Shown: positions 34,610 through 45,700 of the stretch, one piece after another
Numbering within the stretch: position 1 is the stretch's first letter
Layout: every line of letters starts with the position of its first letter
Source: Pseudomonas batumici
GTDB taxonomy: Bacteria; Pseudomonadota; Gammaproteobacteria; Pseudomonadales; Pseudomonadaceae
Direction: 5' to 3'
Assembly (NCBI RefSeq): GCF_000820515.1
Contig: NZ_JXDG01000068.1
Span: 240,815 to 304,814 of the forward strand
DNA length: 64,000 nucleotides
Translations under genes and position numbers: made by a program
The notes under the pieces: generated by a model
Seen by the model: only the letters and a program-made list of their open reading frames with translations
Told to the model about the DNA's origin: nothing
Database searches by the model: none

Positions 34610-36337
34610 TCATGACTGCTGGGCGGTCGATGCGAGCAACGCTTTCAAGATCGCCGCCGGGTCGGCCCGCTGTTGCTTGCGGTAATCTCCGACATGACGA
34701 ACGAACAAGGTCGCCCGTGCCACCAGGCTATGGCCGAGCACGGGTTTGCGATTGAGTTCTTCCTTGACCCGCTGGAACTGCGCCTGGATCACCGCATCGG
34801 TGTAGCGCGTGGCCGTTGCCAGGTTGTCGATATAGATCGCCACCGCGCCGTCCAGCGCGCTGGTACCATTCTCGATGGCGACGGCGAACAGCTTGGCGCC
34901 AGCCTCATCCTTGGCATCCAGGGCCTGCTGGCGACTCTTCTTCAGGTTGGTCAGGCGAATGTTGTAGTTGTTGACGGTCTCGGCCACCAGGGCCGCCGAC
35001 TGGATCAGGTTGCCGGCGGCCTCTTCACGCTGGCGGGCGATCAGCGAGACGTTGCGCTTGAGCTCCTCGTTGACCAGCCCCAGCTCGGCCTGCAGCTTCG
35101 GGTCGGTGCTGGCGGAAATGATCCCGTCCAGGCGCTTGGTCGGGTCCTGGGCGTCGTCGATGGCGTCGGTCAGGGAAGCCAGCCGGCCCTCCTGCTGCCA
35201 CTGGCTGAACAGCTCCTTGTAGCGCGAGCGCGGCGCCGAGAGCGCCCCCACGGCCACCCGAAAACCGGTGGTCTCGTTGCTCTGCTCGGTGCCATCGGCG
35301 GCGAACAGCGGGTACTCGCGGCGCATGCCGGTAAACAGCGTGCCTTCGCCCTCCAGGTAGTTGCCGCCCTTGACCACGAAACCGCCGTAGGTGCCCTGGC
35401 GCCGCCCGGCATGCACCAGCTGGAACGACTCCTGGACCATCTGCGCGGCGTTGCCTATCACGTCGAACATACCGATGGGGTTGGGCAGCTTGGTGCCGAT
35501 CGGCATCAGCCGCGCCGCCTGGCCGGTACCGCCGGCCACCTGGTTGAACACCGCGTAGTCGGACAGCGGTCCATCGCTGTCGCTGCCCGGTGCCCGCCGC
35601 GGAAACAGGCGCCCTTCCAGGTCCTGGCGACTGACCGCCTGGGCACCCCGGGCGGCGAACTCCCACTCGACTTCGGTGGGCAGGCGGACAAAGCCCAGGC
35701 CGCCGTCCTCGGCCGCCGAGCCACGGCCGCTGACCGGCAGCAGGTCGCGGTGATATTTCATCAGCCAGGCGCTGTAGACCGCCGAGAAACGCTCGGCGTC
35801 GAACCGCGACACCTTGACCTTGGGCAGACGCCCGGCGACACCACTCGGCGCCTCGCAGGCCGGCGCCGGCTCGCCGCTGGCCAGGGCTTGGGCCTGGGCC
35901 ATCACCAGGGCGTACTGGCGGGCCGTCACCGGGTACTTGCCGATGAAATAGAACATCGGCTTGAGCGGCGAGTCGGCGTCGGTCTTCGGCAAGGTCGGGG
36001 CAATGGATTTCTGCCAGGGGTCGGGCAGGTCCTTGAGGGTGAACTGACCGTTGATGAAGTCCCGGCGATAACCGGAAATGAACGACTGCTTGTACCCCGG
36101 CTCGTCCTCGCTGAAGGGGTAGCCCAGGCTGATCTCACGGTCGTCGAGGGTGCCGCGCGCCAGCACATAGACCGCGCGAAAGACCATCTCGCCCTCGCAG
36201 GGCAGCGGCAGGCTGATGTCATCGGCCAAGGGCTTGGGGTTGTCCAGCTTTTCACTGTCCTCATCGGCCCGCGCCCAGGCGCCCAGGCACAGGGAAACGA
36301 CGAGAACCGCCAGGGCCGCGCTGCGCAACTTATACAT
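34610..36337 (-). CDS. tagR: T6SS threonine-phosphorylation activator TagR (FGE-sulfatase domain)
   Basis: This 575-residue periplasmic protein has a signal peptide (SAALAVLVVSLCLGAWA-RA) and a formylglycine-generating enzyme-like domain: FVRLPTEVEWEFAARG, IGMFDVIGNAAQMVQESF, GGNYLEGEG and ETTGFRVAV. The C-terminal third is a long helical region. The fold does not imply sulfatase maturation here; TagR (PA0071) binds the PpkA periplasmic part and promotes its autophosphorylation, raising T6SS activity. It overlaps tagS by 8 bp. The ATG gives the signal peptide. Confidence 0.93.
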   Translation of the reverse strand: MYKLRSAALAVLVVSLCLGAWARADEDSEKLDNPKPLADDISLPLPCEGEMVFRAVYVLARGTLDDREISLGYPFSEDEPGYKQSFISGYRRDFINGQFTLKDLPDPWQKSIAPTLPKTDADSPLKPMFYFIGKYPVTARQYALVMAQAQALASGEPAPACEAPSGVAGRLPKVKVSRFDAERFSAVYSAWLMKYHRDLLPVSGRGSAAEDGGLGFVRLPTEVEWEFAARGAQAVSRQDLEGRLFPRRAPGSDSDGPLSDYAVFNQVAGGTGQAARLMPIGTKLPNPIGMFDVIGNAAQMVQESFQLVHAGRRQGTYGGFVVKGGNYLEGEGTLFTGMRREYPLFAADGTEQSNETTGFRVAVGALSAPRSRYKELFSQWQQEGRLASLTDAIDDAQDPTKRLDGIISASTDPKLQAELGLVNEELKRNVSLIARQREEAAGNLIQSAALVAETVNNYNIRLTNLKKSRQQALDAKDEAGAKLFAVAIENGTSALDGAVAIYIDNLATATRYTDAVIQAQFQRVKEELNRKPVLGHSLVARATLFVRHVGDYRKQQRADPAAILKALLASTAQQS

Positions 36338-37535
36338 CTCTGATTCCTTCCGAAGCTTCTATCCGCGCCACGCGCCAGCCCCCCAGGGCAGCAGCCAGGG
36401 CACAGACCACCAACACGGTAAAAAGTGCCAGCAGGTAATGCGGCAACAGCAGGTGACTGGCGTACTCGCCGGCCGCCTGCACGAACAAACGGTTCAGGCC
36501 CCACTCCGCCAAGCTGTAGAGCACGCCGCTCAACAGCGCCGCCAACAGGCCGCTGTAGAGCGCTTGCAGCACCACGAACAGCAGCAGCGCGGCGGTGCCG
36601 AGACCCAGCAGGCGCAGCACCGACAACTCGCGGCGCTTGCGCTCCACCGCCGCCAGGGCGCCGGCGAAGATCGCCGCGAAGGCACCGCCCAGCGCCAGGG
36701 TGGCGATGACCCAGAACACGATGGCCAGGTTGCGGCTCAAGGACTGCACCTGGGCGATGGCCTGGGCCTGGGTCGCGACCAGCAGGTTGCGCTCGACGAA
36801 ATAACGCCGCAGCGGTTCGACATCGGTCAGCCCCCGGGCATACAGACGAAACCCCGGATAGACCCGCTGCGCGGCGGTGCCCGCCGGCTCACCGACCCAG
36901 CCGAGCACCGGCACGCCACGACCGTCGCGATAGTCCTCGGCGGCTTCCAACAGGCCCAGCGGGGCGAACAGCGCGTCGCGCTCGAAGGCTTCCAGCGGCA
37001 ACACCGCCTGCACCTGGATCTGCGTCTGACGACTTTCCAGGCGACCGGCCACCTGCCGACCGAAAGACACCTGCAACCAGTCGCCAGCCCTCACCCCGAG
37101 TTTCTCCGCCGCCGTCTGGCTGAGCAGCATCGCCGCCAGGCCCGCCGGTGCGGGCAAGTTCCCGAGCAGGGGGTCACCGTCGGCGGTGGGCAGCATCTCC
37201 ACATTGACCACCGGCCCCTGGGCGCTGGCCGACAGGTCGGCGGTCGCCGCGATCTGCCGGGTACGCGGCAGGGCAAAGGCGACGTCCTCACGCTGCCCCA
37301 GCCCGGCGATAAACGCCGCACTGAAACGCCCGCCGCCCAGGGGAATGATCTCGCGCACCGTCGGGTCGCGCTCCAGGCGTTCGGTGAGGCTGCTGACCAG
37401 GCCGAACTTGAGGCCGAACAGCACCAGCAACGGCGCGATCACCGCCACCAGCGCCAGCACCGCACAGGCCGACAGCCGCCAGTCGGCGCGATAATCCTGC
37501 CAGGCCAGGCCGGCAACCAGGGCCGTGCGGGTCAT
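36330..37535 (-). CDS. tagS: T6SS ABC-type permease TagS
   Basis: This 401-residue membrane protein has an FtsX/LolCE-like layout: one N-terminal TM (LSACAVLALVAVIAPLLVLFGLKFG), a ~200-residue periplasmic domain and three C-terminal TMs (IVFWVIATLALGGAFAAIFAG, LLLFVVLQALYSGLLAALLSG, LLPHYLLALFTVLVVCALAA). With TagT it forms the LolCDE-like transporter of the tagQRST signalling module; the transported or sensed ligand is unknown. The ATG overlaps the tagT stop (ATGA). Confidence 0.92.
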   Translation of the reverse strand: MTRTALVAGLAWQDYRADWRLSACAVLALVAVIAPLLVLFGLKFGLVSSLTERLERDPTVREIIPLGGGRFSAAFIAGLGQREDVAFALPRTRQIAATADLSASAQGPVVNVEMLPTADGDPLLGNLPAPAGLAAMLLSQTAAEKLGVRAGDWLQVSFGRQVAGRLESRQTQIQVQAVLPLEAFERDALFAPLGLLEAAEDYRDGRGVPVLGWVGEPAGTAAQRVYPGFRLYARGLTDVEPLRRYFVERNLLVATQAQAIAQVQSLSRNLAIVFWVIATLALGGAFAAIFAGALAAVERKRRELSVLRLLGLGTAALLLFVVLQALYSGLLAALLSGVLYSLAEWGLNRLFVQAAGEYASHLLLPHYLLALFTVLVVCALAAALGGWRVARIEASEGIRDV

Positions 37536-38248
37536 GGCGTCACCGCCAGGGTCGCGGTGACACCGCCGTCGCCATCGCGCTGGCAGGCAATCCGCAGCAC
37601 CGGCACACCCAACTCGCGCACCAGGGCTTCGTCATGGGTCGCGATGACGCAACAGGCGCCCTGCTCCCGGGCCTGGCTCAGCAGCAACTGCATGACCCGT
37701 CCGGCATTCAGCGGATCGAGGGCTGCAGTGGGTTCGTCGGCCAGCAGCAGCCGTGGCCCATGGGCCAGGGCCCGGGCGCAACTGACCCGCTGGCGCTGGC
37801 CCACCGACAGGGCCTGGGGCTTCTTCTCCAGTTGATCGGCGATTTCCAGTTGCTCGGCGAGCCGCCGGACGCTGCCGTCGTCCTTCAGGCCCAGCAGTTG
37901 GCGCGACAAGGCGATATTCCCGCGCACATCGAGAAAGCCCAGCAGGCCGCCGGTCTGCAGCACATAGCCGAGCTGCCGGCTGCGCAGGGCCGCCAGGCGA
38001 TCGTGCCGGCCCTGGCGCCAGAGCGCGGCGATATCCAGCGCGCCGGCCGGATCGTCGTAGACAAACAGGCCCGCCCGGTCGGGCGCCAGGACCAGCGCCA
38101 GCAGATCGAGCAAGGTGCTCTTGCCGCAACCGCTGGGCCCCACCACCGCCCATTGCTCGCCGGGCGCCAAGCTCAGGCGCGGCACCTCCAGGCTGTAGCG
38201 CTGGGCCCCCTCGCCCCGCGTCTTGCGCACTTCTCGCAGACTGATCAT
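37532..38248 (-). CDS. tagT: T6SS ABC-type ATPase TagT
   Basis: This ~238-residue ATP-binding protein resembles LolD. It has Walker A VVGPSGCGKSTLLD, a signature loop ALSVGQRQRVSCARAL, Walker B LLLADEPTAAL and the switch His in VIATHDEA, so it should be catalytically competent. It acts with TagS upstream of PpkA in the threonine-phosphorylation cascade. It starts at an ATG overlapping the ppkA stop (TGATG); a GTG one codon earlier is the alternative. It ends 4 bp inside tagS. Confidence 0.93.
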   Translation of the reverse strand: MISLREVRKTRGEGAQRYSLEVPRLSLAPGEQWAVVGPSGCGKSTLLDLLALVLAPDRAGLFVYDDPAGALDIAALWRQGRHDRLAALRSRQLGYVLQTGGLLGFLDVRGNIALSRQLLGLKDDGSVRRLAEQLEIADQLEKKPQALSVGQRQRVSCARALAHGPRLLLADEPTAALDPLNAGRVMQLLLSQAREQGACCVIATHDEALVRELGVPVLRIACQRDGDGGVTATLAVTP

Positions 38249-41200
38249 CACGGCAGCGTCGACAAAGGCACGCGGTACAGCGCATCGCCCGGCTCGGCAT
38301 CGCCGAACCGGACCCAGTTGGCCACATCGTTGTGGAAGGTTTCGTAGAGGTGGATCTTCGAGTCCAGTTCGTCGATGAAGTCTTCCTGTTCGGCCACACT
38401 CAGCGACAGCCAGAGGTCCTGGGTCATGTTCAACGACTTGCTGCGGTACGGCAGGCCTTCCAGGTACTCGCCGAGGATGCCGCCGTCGGCCAGGTTGCCG
38501 CCCTTGCGCAGGGCCTGCGGATCGCGGCTCATGTAGGCACTGGCGCTGGCGATTTCCTGGAAGAAGTCCTTAGGCGAGGTCTGGGTCTTGCGCGCCGCGT
38601 CGACGATCAGTTTCAACGACTGTTGCAGTTCGTTGAGTTGCAGCTTGGTCAGCATCACGCAGACCTGGAACGCCGGCAGCGCCGGGTTGGTCAGGTCGCG
38701 GTCGGCGGTCCAGGCGCTGACCAGCTGCGGCGCCTGGCTGGCCGCCTTGTGGCCGAGGAAATCCATCTGCATGGCATAACCGATGGCCGCCGACTTGTCC
38801 GCCAGGCTCGGCGAGGCGGCCAGCAGCGGCACGGCCTGGGTCTGGTTGCTGCGCACCTGGTGCACCAGGTTGGCGAACACCGAACCGATCTCGCCGACCC
38901 GTTCACCGAGCTTGTGCACGTCGCCGCCCTGGACCGGGATATACAAATCGCCGATCTGCGGGTTGGCGTCGGCAGTCAGGGTCCGGTACTGCTGCTCGGC
39001 GAAGGCATGGTTCTTCTTCCCGGCATCGGTGCGCAGGTGCAACGCGTAGATCTTGATCTGCTTGCCCAGCGCGGCCTGGCGGATCTCCGCTTCGTTCATC
39101 CGGGTGCTGCTGTAGGGGTCGTTCTTGCGCAATGAACCGGCATCGGTGACCAGCAGGATCAGCCGGCCGCCGTAGCCCGACCAGTCCATGCCGTCGACCG
39201 CCTGCATGACCCCGGCGAAGGAGTCCTCGTTGAACGAATGACTCGAGATCGTCGACGCCTCCACTTGCCGTGCCAGCTCCAGGAAGCGCTCGGGGTCGCG
39301 ACCCTGGTCGAGGGTCACCATGGTCTTGGTCAGGTACTCCAGGCCCGGGGTTTTCTGGACATTGTTGCGGAAACCCACCAGGCCGAAGCTCACGCTGTCC
39401 AGCTCGCCACGCTGGGCAATCTGGCTTTGCAGCTCGTGGACCACGTCGCGGACCTGATCGATGTACGGCTGCATCGATTCCGTGGTGTCCACCACCAGCA
39501 CGATGGCCGTGCGGAAACTATCGGCGGCGGGCGCCGGTGCGGCGCCATTGCCGAGGGCTTTCGGCGTGCTGCCGGGGTCGATGGAGGCGACATTCAGCAA
39601 CTGCACCGGCTGGCCGTTCTCATCCAGGCTTTCGCGCGAATCGAAGATCGGCAGCAGGTAGAACTGGTTCTGCGGCACAGCGCTGGCGGCCGGCTCCAGG
39701 GCCAGCACGCGCTGATCGTCCTGCGGGTTTTTCTGCGCATTGAGCAGCAGGTTCTTCGCCGCCGACGGGTTGGCCAGCAGCTTGTCGATATCGGTGGCGT
39801 CACGCAGGAACATCACCGGCGCCCGCCCGGAGCGCTCGGTGAATTTCAGCACCAGGCTCTGCTTCCAGTCGCTGACCGCATCCTGTGGCAGCCAGCCTTC
39901 GCTGCGACCATCGCTGGCCGCGCCGACCCGCAGCCAGACGCTGCCGTCGACGGTCTTGCGCTGGTAGACGTACAGCACCGAGAACGCCGGCAGCGGCTTG
40001 TCCGGCTTGGCTCCCGGCTCGCTGGAAAAGCTCGCGCCGGGTTTGCTCAGGACCCGCTGGAACAGGGTCTTCTTGCCAACCATCAACAAGGGGCGCTGGC
40101 CACCGTCGCTGTCCACCGCCACGGGCTGGGCGACAGCGGGCGACTGCACCGGCAGCGGGTTCGAGGTCGGAGGTGGATTCGACGGCGGCGTCTTTTTCGC
40201 CGGCAACTGCGCGACCGTGCTGGGCGCGGCGGGATGCTTCGCACCACCCAGCCACCAGTAACCGGCGCCCGCCAAGCCGAGGGCGGCGGCCACCGCCACG
40301 GCGACCAGCGTCAGCACCGGACCGCGCCGTTGTGCGGATTCGGCAGAGCGGTCGAGAACCGGCGTCGGAGCGGGTCGCGATGGCGGCACGGGTGGCGGGG
40401 TTGGCGAAGGTGCCGGCACAGCCGTGGGAATCTCGATCGACACCGGCGTCAGTCCGCCCAGGTCGCTGGCCGGCGGCGTCACCGCGGCTATCGCCAAAGG
40501 CTGGAGCAAGGTCGCGTCGAGGTTTTCCGCCGGCAGGTTGTCCAGCGCCCGCAGCAAGGCCGCCGCATCCGGGAAACGCTCCGCCGGGTCCTTGGCCAGC
40601 AGCCGGCGCAGGATTTCCTGGTAGCGCCCATGCTGGATCGGCAACTCCGGCAGCGGCTCGGTCAGGTGCGCCAGGGCCGTGGACAGCGCATCGGTGCCGC
40701 TGTAGGGCAACTTGCCGACGAGGATTTCATAGAGCACCACCCCCAGCGCATACAGGTCGGCACGTCCGTCGAGCTCCTGGCCGCGGGCCTGCTCCGGGCT
40801 CATGTAGCTCGGCGTGCCCACGGCAAACCCGGCCTGGGTGAACTGGGTCCGGTCGTCCAGCGACTTGGCGATGCCGAAGTCCGAGAGCACTGCCGTGCCG
40901 TCGGCGCGGAACAGGATGTTGGCCGGCTTGACGTCACGGTGCACCAGCCCCTGGGCATGGGCATAGCCCAGGGCCGAGGCGATCTGGCGGACATACACCA
41001 AGCCCTGCTCCGGGCTCAGTCCCGCCGCGATCCGCTCCTTGAGCGTGCCGTTGGGCAGGTATTCCATGGCCATGTAGTACAGCTCGCCGACATTGCCGAT
41101 GTCGTGGATGGTCACGGTGTTCGGATGCGACAGCCGCGCCAGGGTCCGGCCTTCGCGCAGGAAGCGCTCGCAGAAGGTCGGGTCGGCGGCCAGCGCGGCC

Positions 41201-41319
41201 GCCATCACTTTCAGCGCCACCTTGCGCTCCAGCGACCGTTGGGTCGCCAGATAGACGGTAGCCATGGCGCCTTCGCCAATGACTGCGCCTATATCGAATC
41301 CGGGAATCAGAATGTCCAT
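38248..41319 (-). CDS. ppkA: T6SS serine/threonine kinase PpkA with vWA domain
   Basis: This 1023-residue membrane kinase phosphorylates the FHA protein to switch on T6SS assembly. The kinase domain (about 8-260) shows GEGAMATVY, the ATP Lys in VALKVM (Lys37), HRDVKPAN (Asp129) and SDFG (Asp147), so it looks active. A Pro-rich linker leads to one TM (about 334-358), then a periplasmic region that includes a von Willebrand A domain from about residue 603 (VLVVDTTESMQPY, a MIDAS variant with T613 and S615). The order fits P. aeruginosa PpkA (PA0074), whose periplasmic part dimerises and binds TagR. Confidence 0.96.
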   Translation of the reverse strand: MDILIPGFDIGAVIGEGAMATVYLATQRSLERKVALKVMAAALAADPTFCERFLREGRTLARLSHPNTVTIHDIGNVGELYYMAMEYLPNGTLKERIAAGLSPEQGLVYVRQIASALGYAHAQGLVHRDVKPANILFRADGTAVLSDFGIAKSLDDRTQFTQAGFAVGTPSYMSPEQARGQELDGRADLYALGVVLYEILVGKLPYSGTDALSTALAHLTEPLPELPIQHGRYQEILRRLLAKDPAERFPDAAALLRALDNLPAENLDATLLQPLAIAAVTPPASDLGGLTPVSIEIPTAVPAPSPTPPPVPPSRPAPTPVLDRSAESAQRRGPVLTLVAVAVAAALGLAGAGYWWLGGAKHPAAPSTVAQLPAKKTPPSNPPPTSNPLPVQSPAVAQPVAVDSDGGQRPLLMVGKKTLFQRVLSKPGASFSSEPGAKPDKPLPAFSVLYVYQRKTVDGSVWLRVGAASDGRSEGWLPQDAVSDWKQSLVLKFTERSGRAPVMFLRDATDIDKLLANPSAAKNLLLNAQKNPQDDQRVLALEPAASAVPQNQFYLLPIFDSRESLDENGQPVQLLNVASIDPGSTPKALGNGAAPAPAADSFRTAIVLVVDTTESMQPYIDQVRDVVHELQSQIAQRGELDSVSFGLVGFRNNVQKTPGLEYLTKTMVTLDQGRDPERFLELARQVEASTISSHSFNEDSFAGVMQAVDGMDWSGYGGRLILLVTDAGSLRKNDPYSSTRMNEAEIRQAALGKQIKIYALHLRTDAGKKNHAFAEQQYRTLTADANPQIGDLYIPVQGGDVHKLGERVGEIGSVFANLVHQVRSNQTQAVPLLAASPSLADKSAAIGYAMQMDFLGHKAASQAPQLVSAWTADRDLTNPALPAFQVCVMLTKLQLNELQQSLKLIVDAARKTQTSPKDFFQEIASASAYMSRDPQALRKGGNLADGGILGEYLEGLPYRSKSLNMTQDLWLSLSVAEQEDFIDELDSKIHLYETFHNDVANWVRFGDAEPGDALYRVPLSTLP

Positions 41320-41332
41320 GTGTGCGGGGTCT

Positions 41333-42061
41333 TCAGGTGGCTTTGACGACGATGGCCGTGATGTTGTCCGGAGCGCCCCGGGTCAGCCCCAGGTGCACCA
41401 GGCTGCGAACCACGTCGTAGGGGTCGGCATGGACGAGCACGTCGCGGATCTCGGCGTCTTCGGCGGTCTTGTTCAGGCCGTCGCTGCACAACAGGTAGGT
41501 GTCGCCGGGCAGCACCTGGAACGGGACCATCGACAACTCCAGGTGCGCCTCCACGCCGATGGCCCGGGTGACGATGTTCGCCCGTGGATGCACCCGCGCC
41601 TCGGCCTCGCTGAGCAGGCCGCTGTCCTGCAGGTCCTGGACGTAGCTGTGATCGCGCGAGATGCCCTCCAACTGACCGTCGCGCAGGCGGTAGAGGCGGC
41701 TGTCGCCGGCCCACAGGCAGACGCCCTCGGCCCCGCGCACGGCCATCAGCACCACGGTGCTGCCCATCATCGCCACGCCGCGGTTGGCGGTTTCCTCGCG
41801 CACGGCGGCATTGACCTCGGCCAGGCGCATGCGCAGGGCCGTGGTGTAGATCGCCAGGGAGTCCGAGGGCGGAATGACCCGCAGGCTGTCGACAATCAGG
41901 CTGCTGACGTAGTCTCCCGCCGCATGCCCGCCCATGCCGTCGGCCACCACCCAGAGCCCGGCGCCGGGCAGCTCCAGGAAGGCGTCCTCGTTGATCTGGC
42001 GGACCATGCCGACATGGCTGTAGCTGGCCGACTGGTAAGTGATTGCAGGTGCGTGAGCCAT
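41333..42061 (-). CDS. pppA: T6SS PP2C-type phosphatase PppA
   Basis: This 242-residue Stp1-family phosphatase dephosphorylates Fha, opposing PpkA. It has the metal-binding motifs VVADGMGGHAAGDYVS, VWAGDSRLYRLRDG (LWAGDSR), LLCSDGLNK and GAPDNITAIVV. It is cytoplasmic and carries no TM. Its ATG directly follows the tagF stop codon (TAG-ATG). Loss of PppA in P. aeruginosa causes uncontrolled T6SS firing. Confidence 0.96.
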   Translation of the reverse strand: MAHAPAITYQSASYSHVGMVRQINEDAFLELPGAGLWVVADGMGGHAAGDYVSSLIVDSLRVIPPSDSLAIYTTALRMRLAEVNAAVREETANRGVAMMGSTVVLMAVRGAEGVCLWAGDSRLYRLRDGQLEGISRDHSYVQDLQDSGLLSEAEARVHPRANIVTRAIGVEAHLELSMVPFQVLPGDTYLLCSDGLNKTAEDAEIRDVLVHADPYDVVRSLVHLGLTRGAPDNITAIVVKAT

Positions 42062-42715
42062 CTAGATCGATACCCCCTTGCCCAAGAGGAAACTGCCGAA
42101 ATCGGCGGTCGCCGGCAGACCCGCGCAGCGCATCAGGCCCGCCTCGATCCGTTGCGAGCCACGCCCCCACCAGAGGCTGCTGCCGACACAGGCCTGCTCG
42201 GCCAGGGCGCCGGCGCGGCTCGACGCGTCGAGCGCAGCCAGGCGCTGCAACCCGGCGAACTCGCTGCAGGGCGCCTTGTTGGCGAACGGCAGGCCACCCA
42301 GGTCCTGGATGGCCTGGTCGAACGCCTCGAAACCGGCGCCCTCTTCCAGCGTCGCCAGCAACAGGGCCTCCGCTTGCTCGAACCAGGCATCCGCACCGCC
42401 GACCACCGCCGCCAGGGCATGCCCGGGATCGAGGGGCTGGGCCACGGTCAGCGGAAAGTAGCGGCCGACCCGGTCGATGCTCGGCATCAACACCCCGGCC
42501 ACCGCGTCCGGTCCGCAGACGCCCGGCGCCAGCACGAAGCGCCAGAGCGGGCTGACCAGGTACACGTTCAACCAATCAGCCCCCAGTTGCTGCTGGCTGG
42601 CGAGCAACCCCGAGGCCAGCCAGGCATCCCAGGGCTGGATGAAACTCTGCGGCAGGCCGCGGCTGACAAAGTCGCCGCGACTGGCCAGCTTGCCGTAGAA
42701 ACCCACCGTCGTCAT
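42062..42715 (-). CDS. tagF: T6SS post-translational repressor TagF
   Basis: This 217-residue protein begins MTTVGFYGKLASRGDFVSRGLPQSF, the conserved TagF (DUF2094/TIGR03373) opening, with PLWRFVLAPGVCGPDAVAGVLMPSIDRVGRYFPL in the middle. TagF represses T6SS independently of phosphorylation by binding Fha. It is separate from PppA here; some bacteria have a TagF-PppA fusion. The ATG at 42715 overlaps the tssM stop (ATGA), confirming the start even though the frame stays open further upstream. Confidence 0.95.
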   Translation of the reverse strand: MTTVGFYGKLASRGDFVSRGLPQSFIQPWDAWLASGLLASQQQLGADWLNVYLVSPLWRFVLAPGVCGPDAVAGVLMPSIDRVGRYFPLTVAQPLDPGHALAAVVGGADAWFEQAEALLLATLEEGAGFEAFDQAIQDLGGLPFANKAPCSEFAGLQRLAALDASSRAGALAEQACVGSSLWWGRGSQRIEAGLMRCAGLPATADFGSFLLGKGVSI

Positions 42716-45700
42716 AACCGCTCCGGTAGGCTGAAGCCGCTGAGCACGCGGCTCTTGAAGGGGTTGAAGGCACTGCTGGCGCGCAGTTCGTAGGAGATGC
42801 TCGCGCCGTCCACCCGCAGCCGCAGGTTGAAACGATCCGGCGAGTTGCCGGCCACCAGGTCCGATTGCTCCAGCAGGCGGAACCAGGCCCAGGGTCCGTC
42901 CAGGGTGATCCCGGAGCGCCCGCTGCTCGACGGCGGCGTGATCGACAAACGCACCACACCGACGCTGCCGGGGTTCGGCCATTGCATCGCCACCGGCCGG
43001 CTCGGGCCATGGTCATAGCCGACCTGCTGACCGTCGAGTTCAAGCTGGAACTGGGTGATGGACGCGTCCATCGCCACCGGCTTGAGTTCGAAACGCACGG
43101 TCGGCTGGGTGCCACCGGAGCGGAAGAACGCATCGCGAATCGCCGCGGCACGCTGGAAGGTCTGCAACACACCCGGCGCAATGCCGAGTTTCTGTGCCGC
43201 CCCCGGCTGCCAGCGCCAGGGGGTCGCCGAGGTGTCGACATAGGGCTGCAGGTACTTGCGGAAATAGTTGTCCATCACCCCGCCGACCCCGAAGAACAGG
43301 CCGAAGTCCTCCAGCGTCGCATCCCGGGCACTGCCGGGCGCCAGCGGATAACGGCCGCTGAGGGATTGCCGATAGACGTTGACCACTTCGCTGGTCCAGG
43401 CCGCGTTCAGTTGGTTACGCACCCCGCCCATCATGCTGTTGGTGGTGGAGCTGACCACCGACTTGACCAACCCCTGTACCAGCGGTGGCTGGCGTTCGGC
43501 GTTCAGGCTGACCCGCGTGGCGGCGGCCGAGGCCTGGTTCTTCGCCTCGCCGAGCAGCGCATCGCCACTGGCGCCGGACATGGCGCTGACCTGCACATAG
43601 AGCGCATTGAGGTCCGCCAGCAAGGCGTCGATGGCCGCCGGCTCGCCTTCGCCCTTGTTGACCAGGGCGTTGAGCTCGGCGAAGTGCGCGCTCACCGGGT
43701 CCTGGGTCTCCACCGGCGCGGCGCTGTTGCCCGCTGCCTGTTCCTGGCCGAGCAGGGAACCCAGGCGTTGCTTGAGCTGGTCGACATTACCCGCGACCGG
43801 CTTGCCCTGGGCCGCCAGCAGGCGTTCTTCCTGTTGCAGATCGGTCTCCTTGGACACCGCCACCAGCAGCTTCTTCAGCGGCGAGGTCGGACCGGAAAGC
43901 ACCCGCAGCACGTCGGAAGCCTGGGCCACGCTGGTGATGGGCACGAAGTCGATATCGGCGAGCAAGGCATCCCACTGGCGCAGGTAGTCCTGGAAATACA
44001 GGCGCCGCACATCCGCCGCCAGGCTGGCGACATTCTGCTGTTCGGCCGCGTCGCGGCCCAGCACCCACTGTTCCTCGGCCACGGTATTGGCCTGGTTCAG
44101 GCTGGCCAGCAGGAAGGCCTGGCGATAACCCTTGGCGGTGAAGAAACCGCTCAGGGGATCGCCCAGGGGCTTGCCGCTCTTGCGGCTGAACACCAGCGCC
44201 GCATCACGCCCGGCGGCCTCGTTCAGGCGGAAGTCCGGCACGCCTTCCGGCAGCTTCTGGCGCTTGACCCGGTCATAGACCCGCTGCGCCACCGGCAGTT
44301 GTTGCAGTTGGCGACGCAGGTCGTCGATCAGTCGTTCGTCCAGCCGGGCATTCGGCGGACGGCGCTCGAACAGGGCTTGCAGATGTTCACCGAGGGCCAC
44401 GCGCTGCTCCGGCGGCAAATCCCGTGGCAGGCTGCGGTCCCAGTCGAGGGCAATCCAGGCCTTGATGAACTGCGGGTCGTAATGCTCGTTGTCGGCCAGC
44501 ATCAGGTAGGCTTTCAAGCCTTCGTAGAGGAAGTCCGAATTGCCGCCGCTGTGCAGTTGCTCCTCGACCCGTGTCAGCAGACGCGGCGCGAACACCGCGA
44601 TCAGCAACTTGCGATAGACGCTGGCGGACTCGGCTTCGAGCATGTCGCCCTGGTACAGGCCCAGGCCTTCGGCCCAGCCCGGCGCATCGCCGGCCAGGTG
44701 CTTGACCGCATTGAGCAACGGCAGCACCGCCAGCACATCGCGTTGCGCCGGGCTGAGGTTCTGCACGCTCTGGCCCAGGGGCGCGACCTTCTGGTCGACC
44801 TGGGCGATATAGGCCTCGTTGGCGCGGAAGCTCACCCACCAGAGCGTACCGACCACCAGCACCACCGCCATCGTGGCCGCCAGCACCCCGCGCGCCAGCC
44901 ATTTGCGCCGCTGTTCAACCTTGGGGTTGACCCCCACCAGCCCGCGCTCGGCGAAGGCCACGGCGGTGAACAACTTCTCGATGAAGTAGCTGCGCCCGGT
45001 GCCGCTCTGCCGTGCCAGCTGCTGGCGGTCCAGGTTCATGCTCTGGGCCATGGCGCCGATCAGGCGGTCGATGGGACTGCCTTCCTGGGTGCCGCTGGTG
45101 AAGTACACGCCGCGCAGCAAGGCACGATCTTCATAGGCATTGGGTTTGAACACGCCGTCGAGGAAATCCTGCAAGCACGCCTTCAACGCCCCGAACTGCT
45201 GCGGGAAACCGTAGATCAGGTCGCGCCGCGCCGGATCGCGTTCCTGTTGCAGACGTTCCACCAGCCGCGCATTGAGGCGCTGCTCGAGCCCGGCGAACTC
45301 GTCGCGGAACCGCACCAGCGGACCTTCGGCGTTCTTGCCGTCGTCCAGGTCGAAGGTCATGCCCCAGACCTGGGCCCGCTCTTCCTTGCTCAAGGCGTCG
45401 AAGAACTCCATGAACCCCGGCACCAGGTCGAGCTTGGTCAGCATCAGGTAGATCGGGAAGCGCACGCCCAGTTGGGTATACAGCTCCTGGATACGAGCGC
45501 GGATCGCCGTAGCATGGGCCGCGCGCTCGGCGTCGGTGCTGAGCAGCAGGTCCGACAGGCTGATGGCGATGAAGGCGCCGTCGATGGGCCGCCGCGAGCG
45601 CTGGGTTTTCAGCAGGTCGAGGAAACCCAGCCAGGCCGCCTTGTCCACCTGGGCATGGCTGTCCTGGGTGGTGTAGCGGCCGGCGGTGTCCAGCAGCACG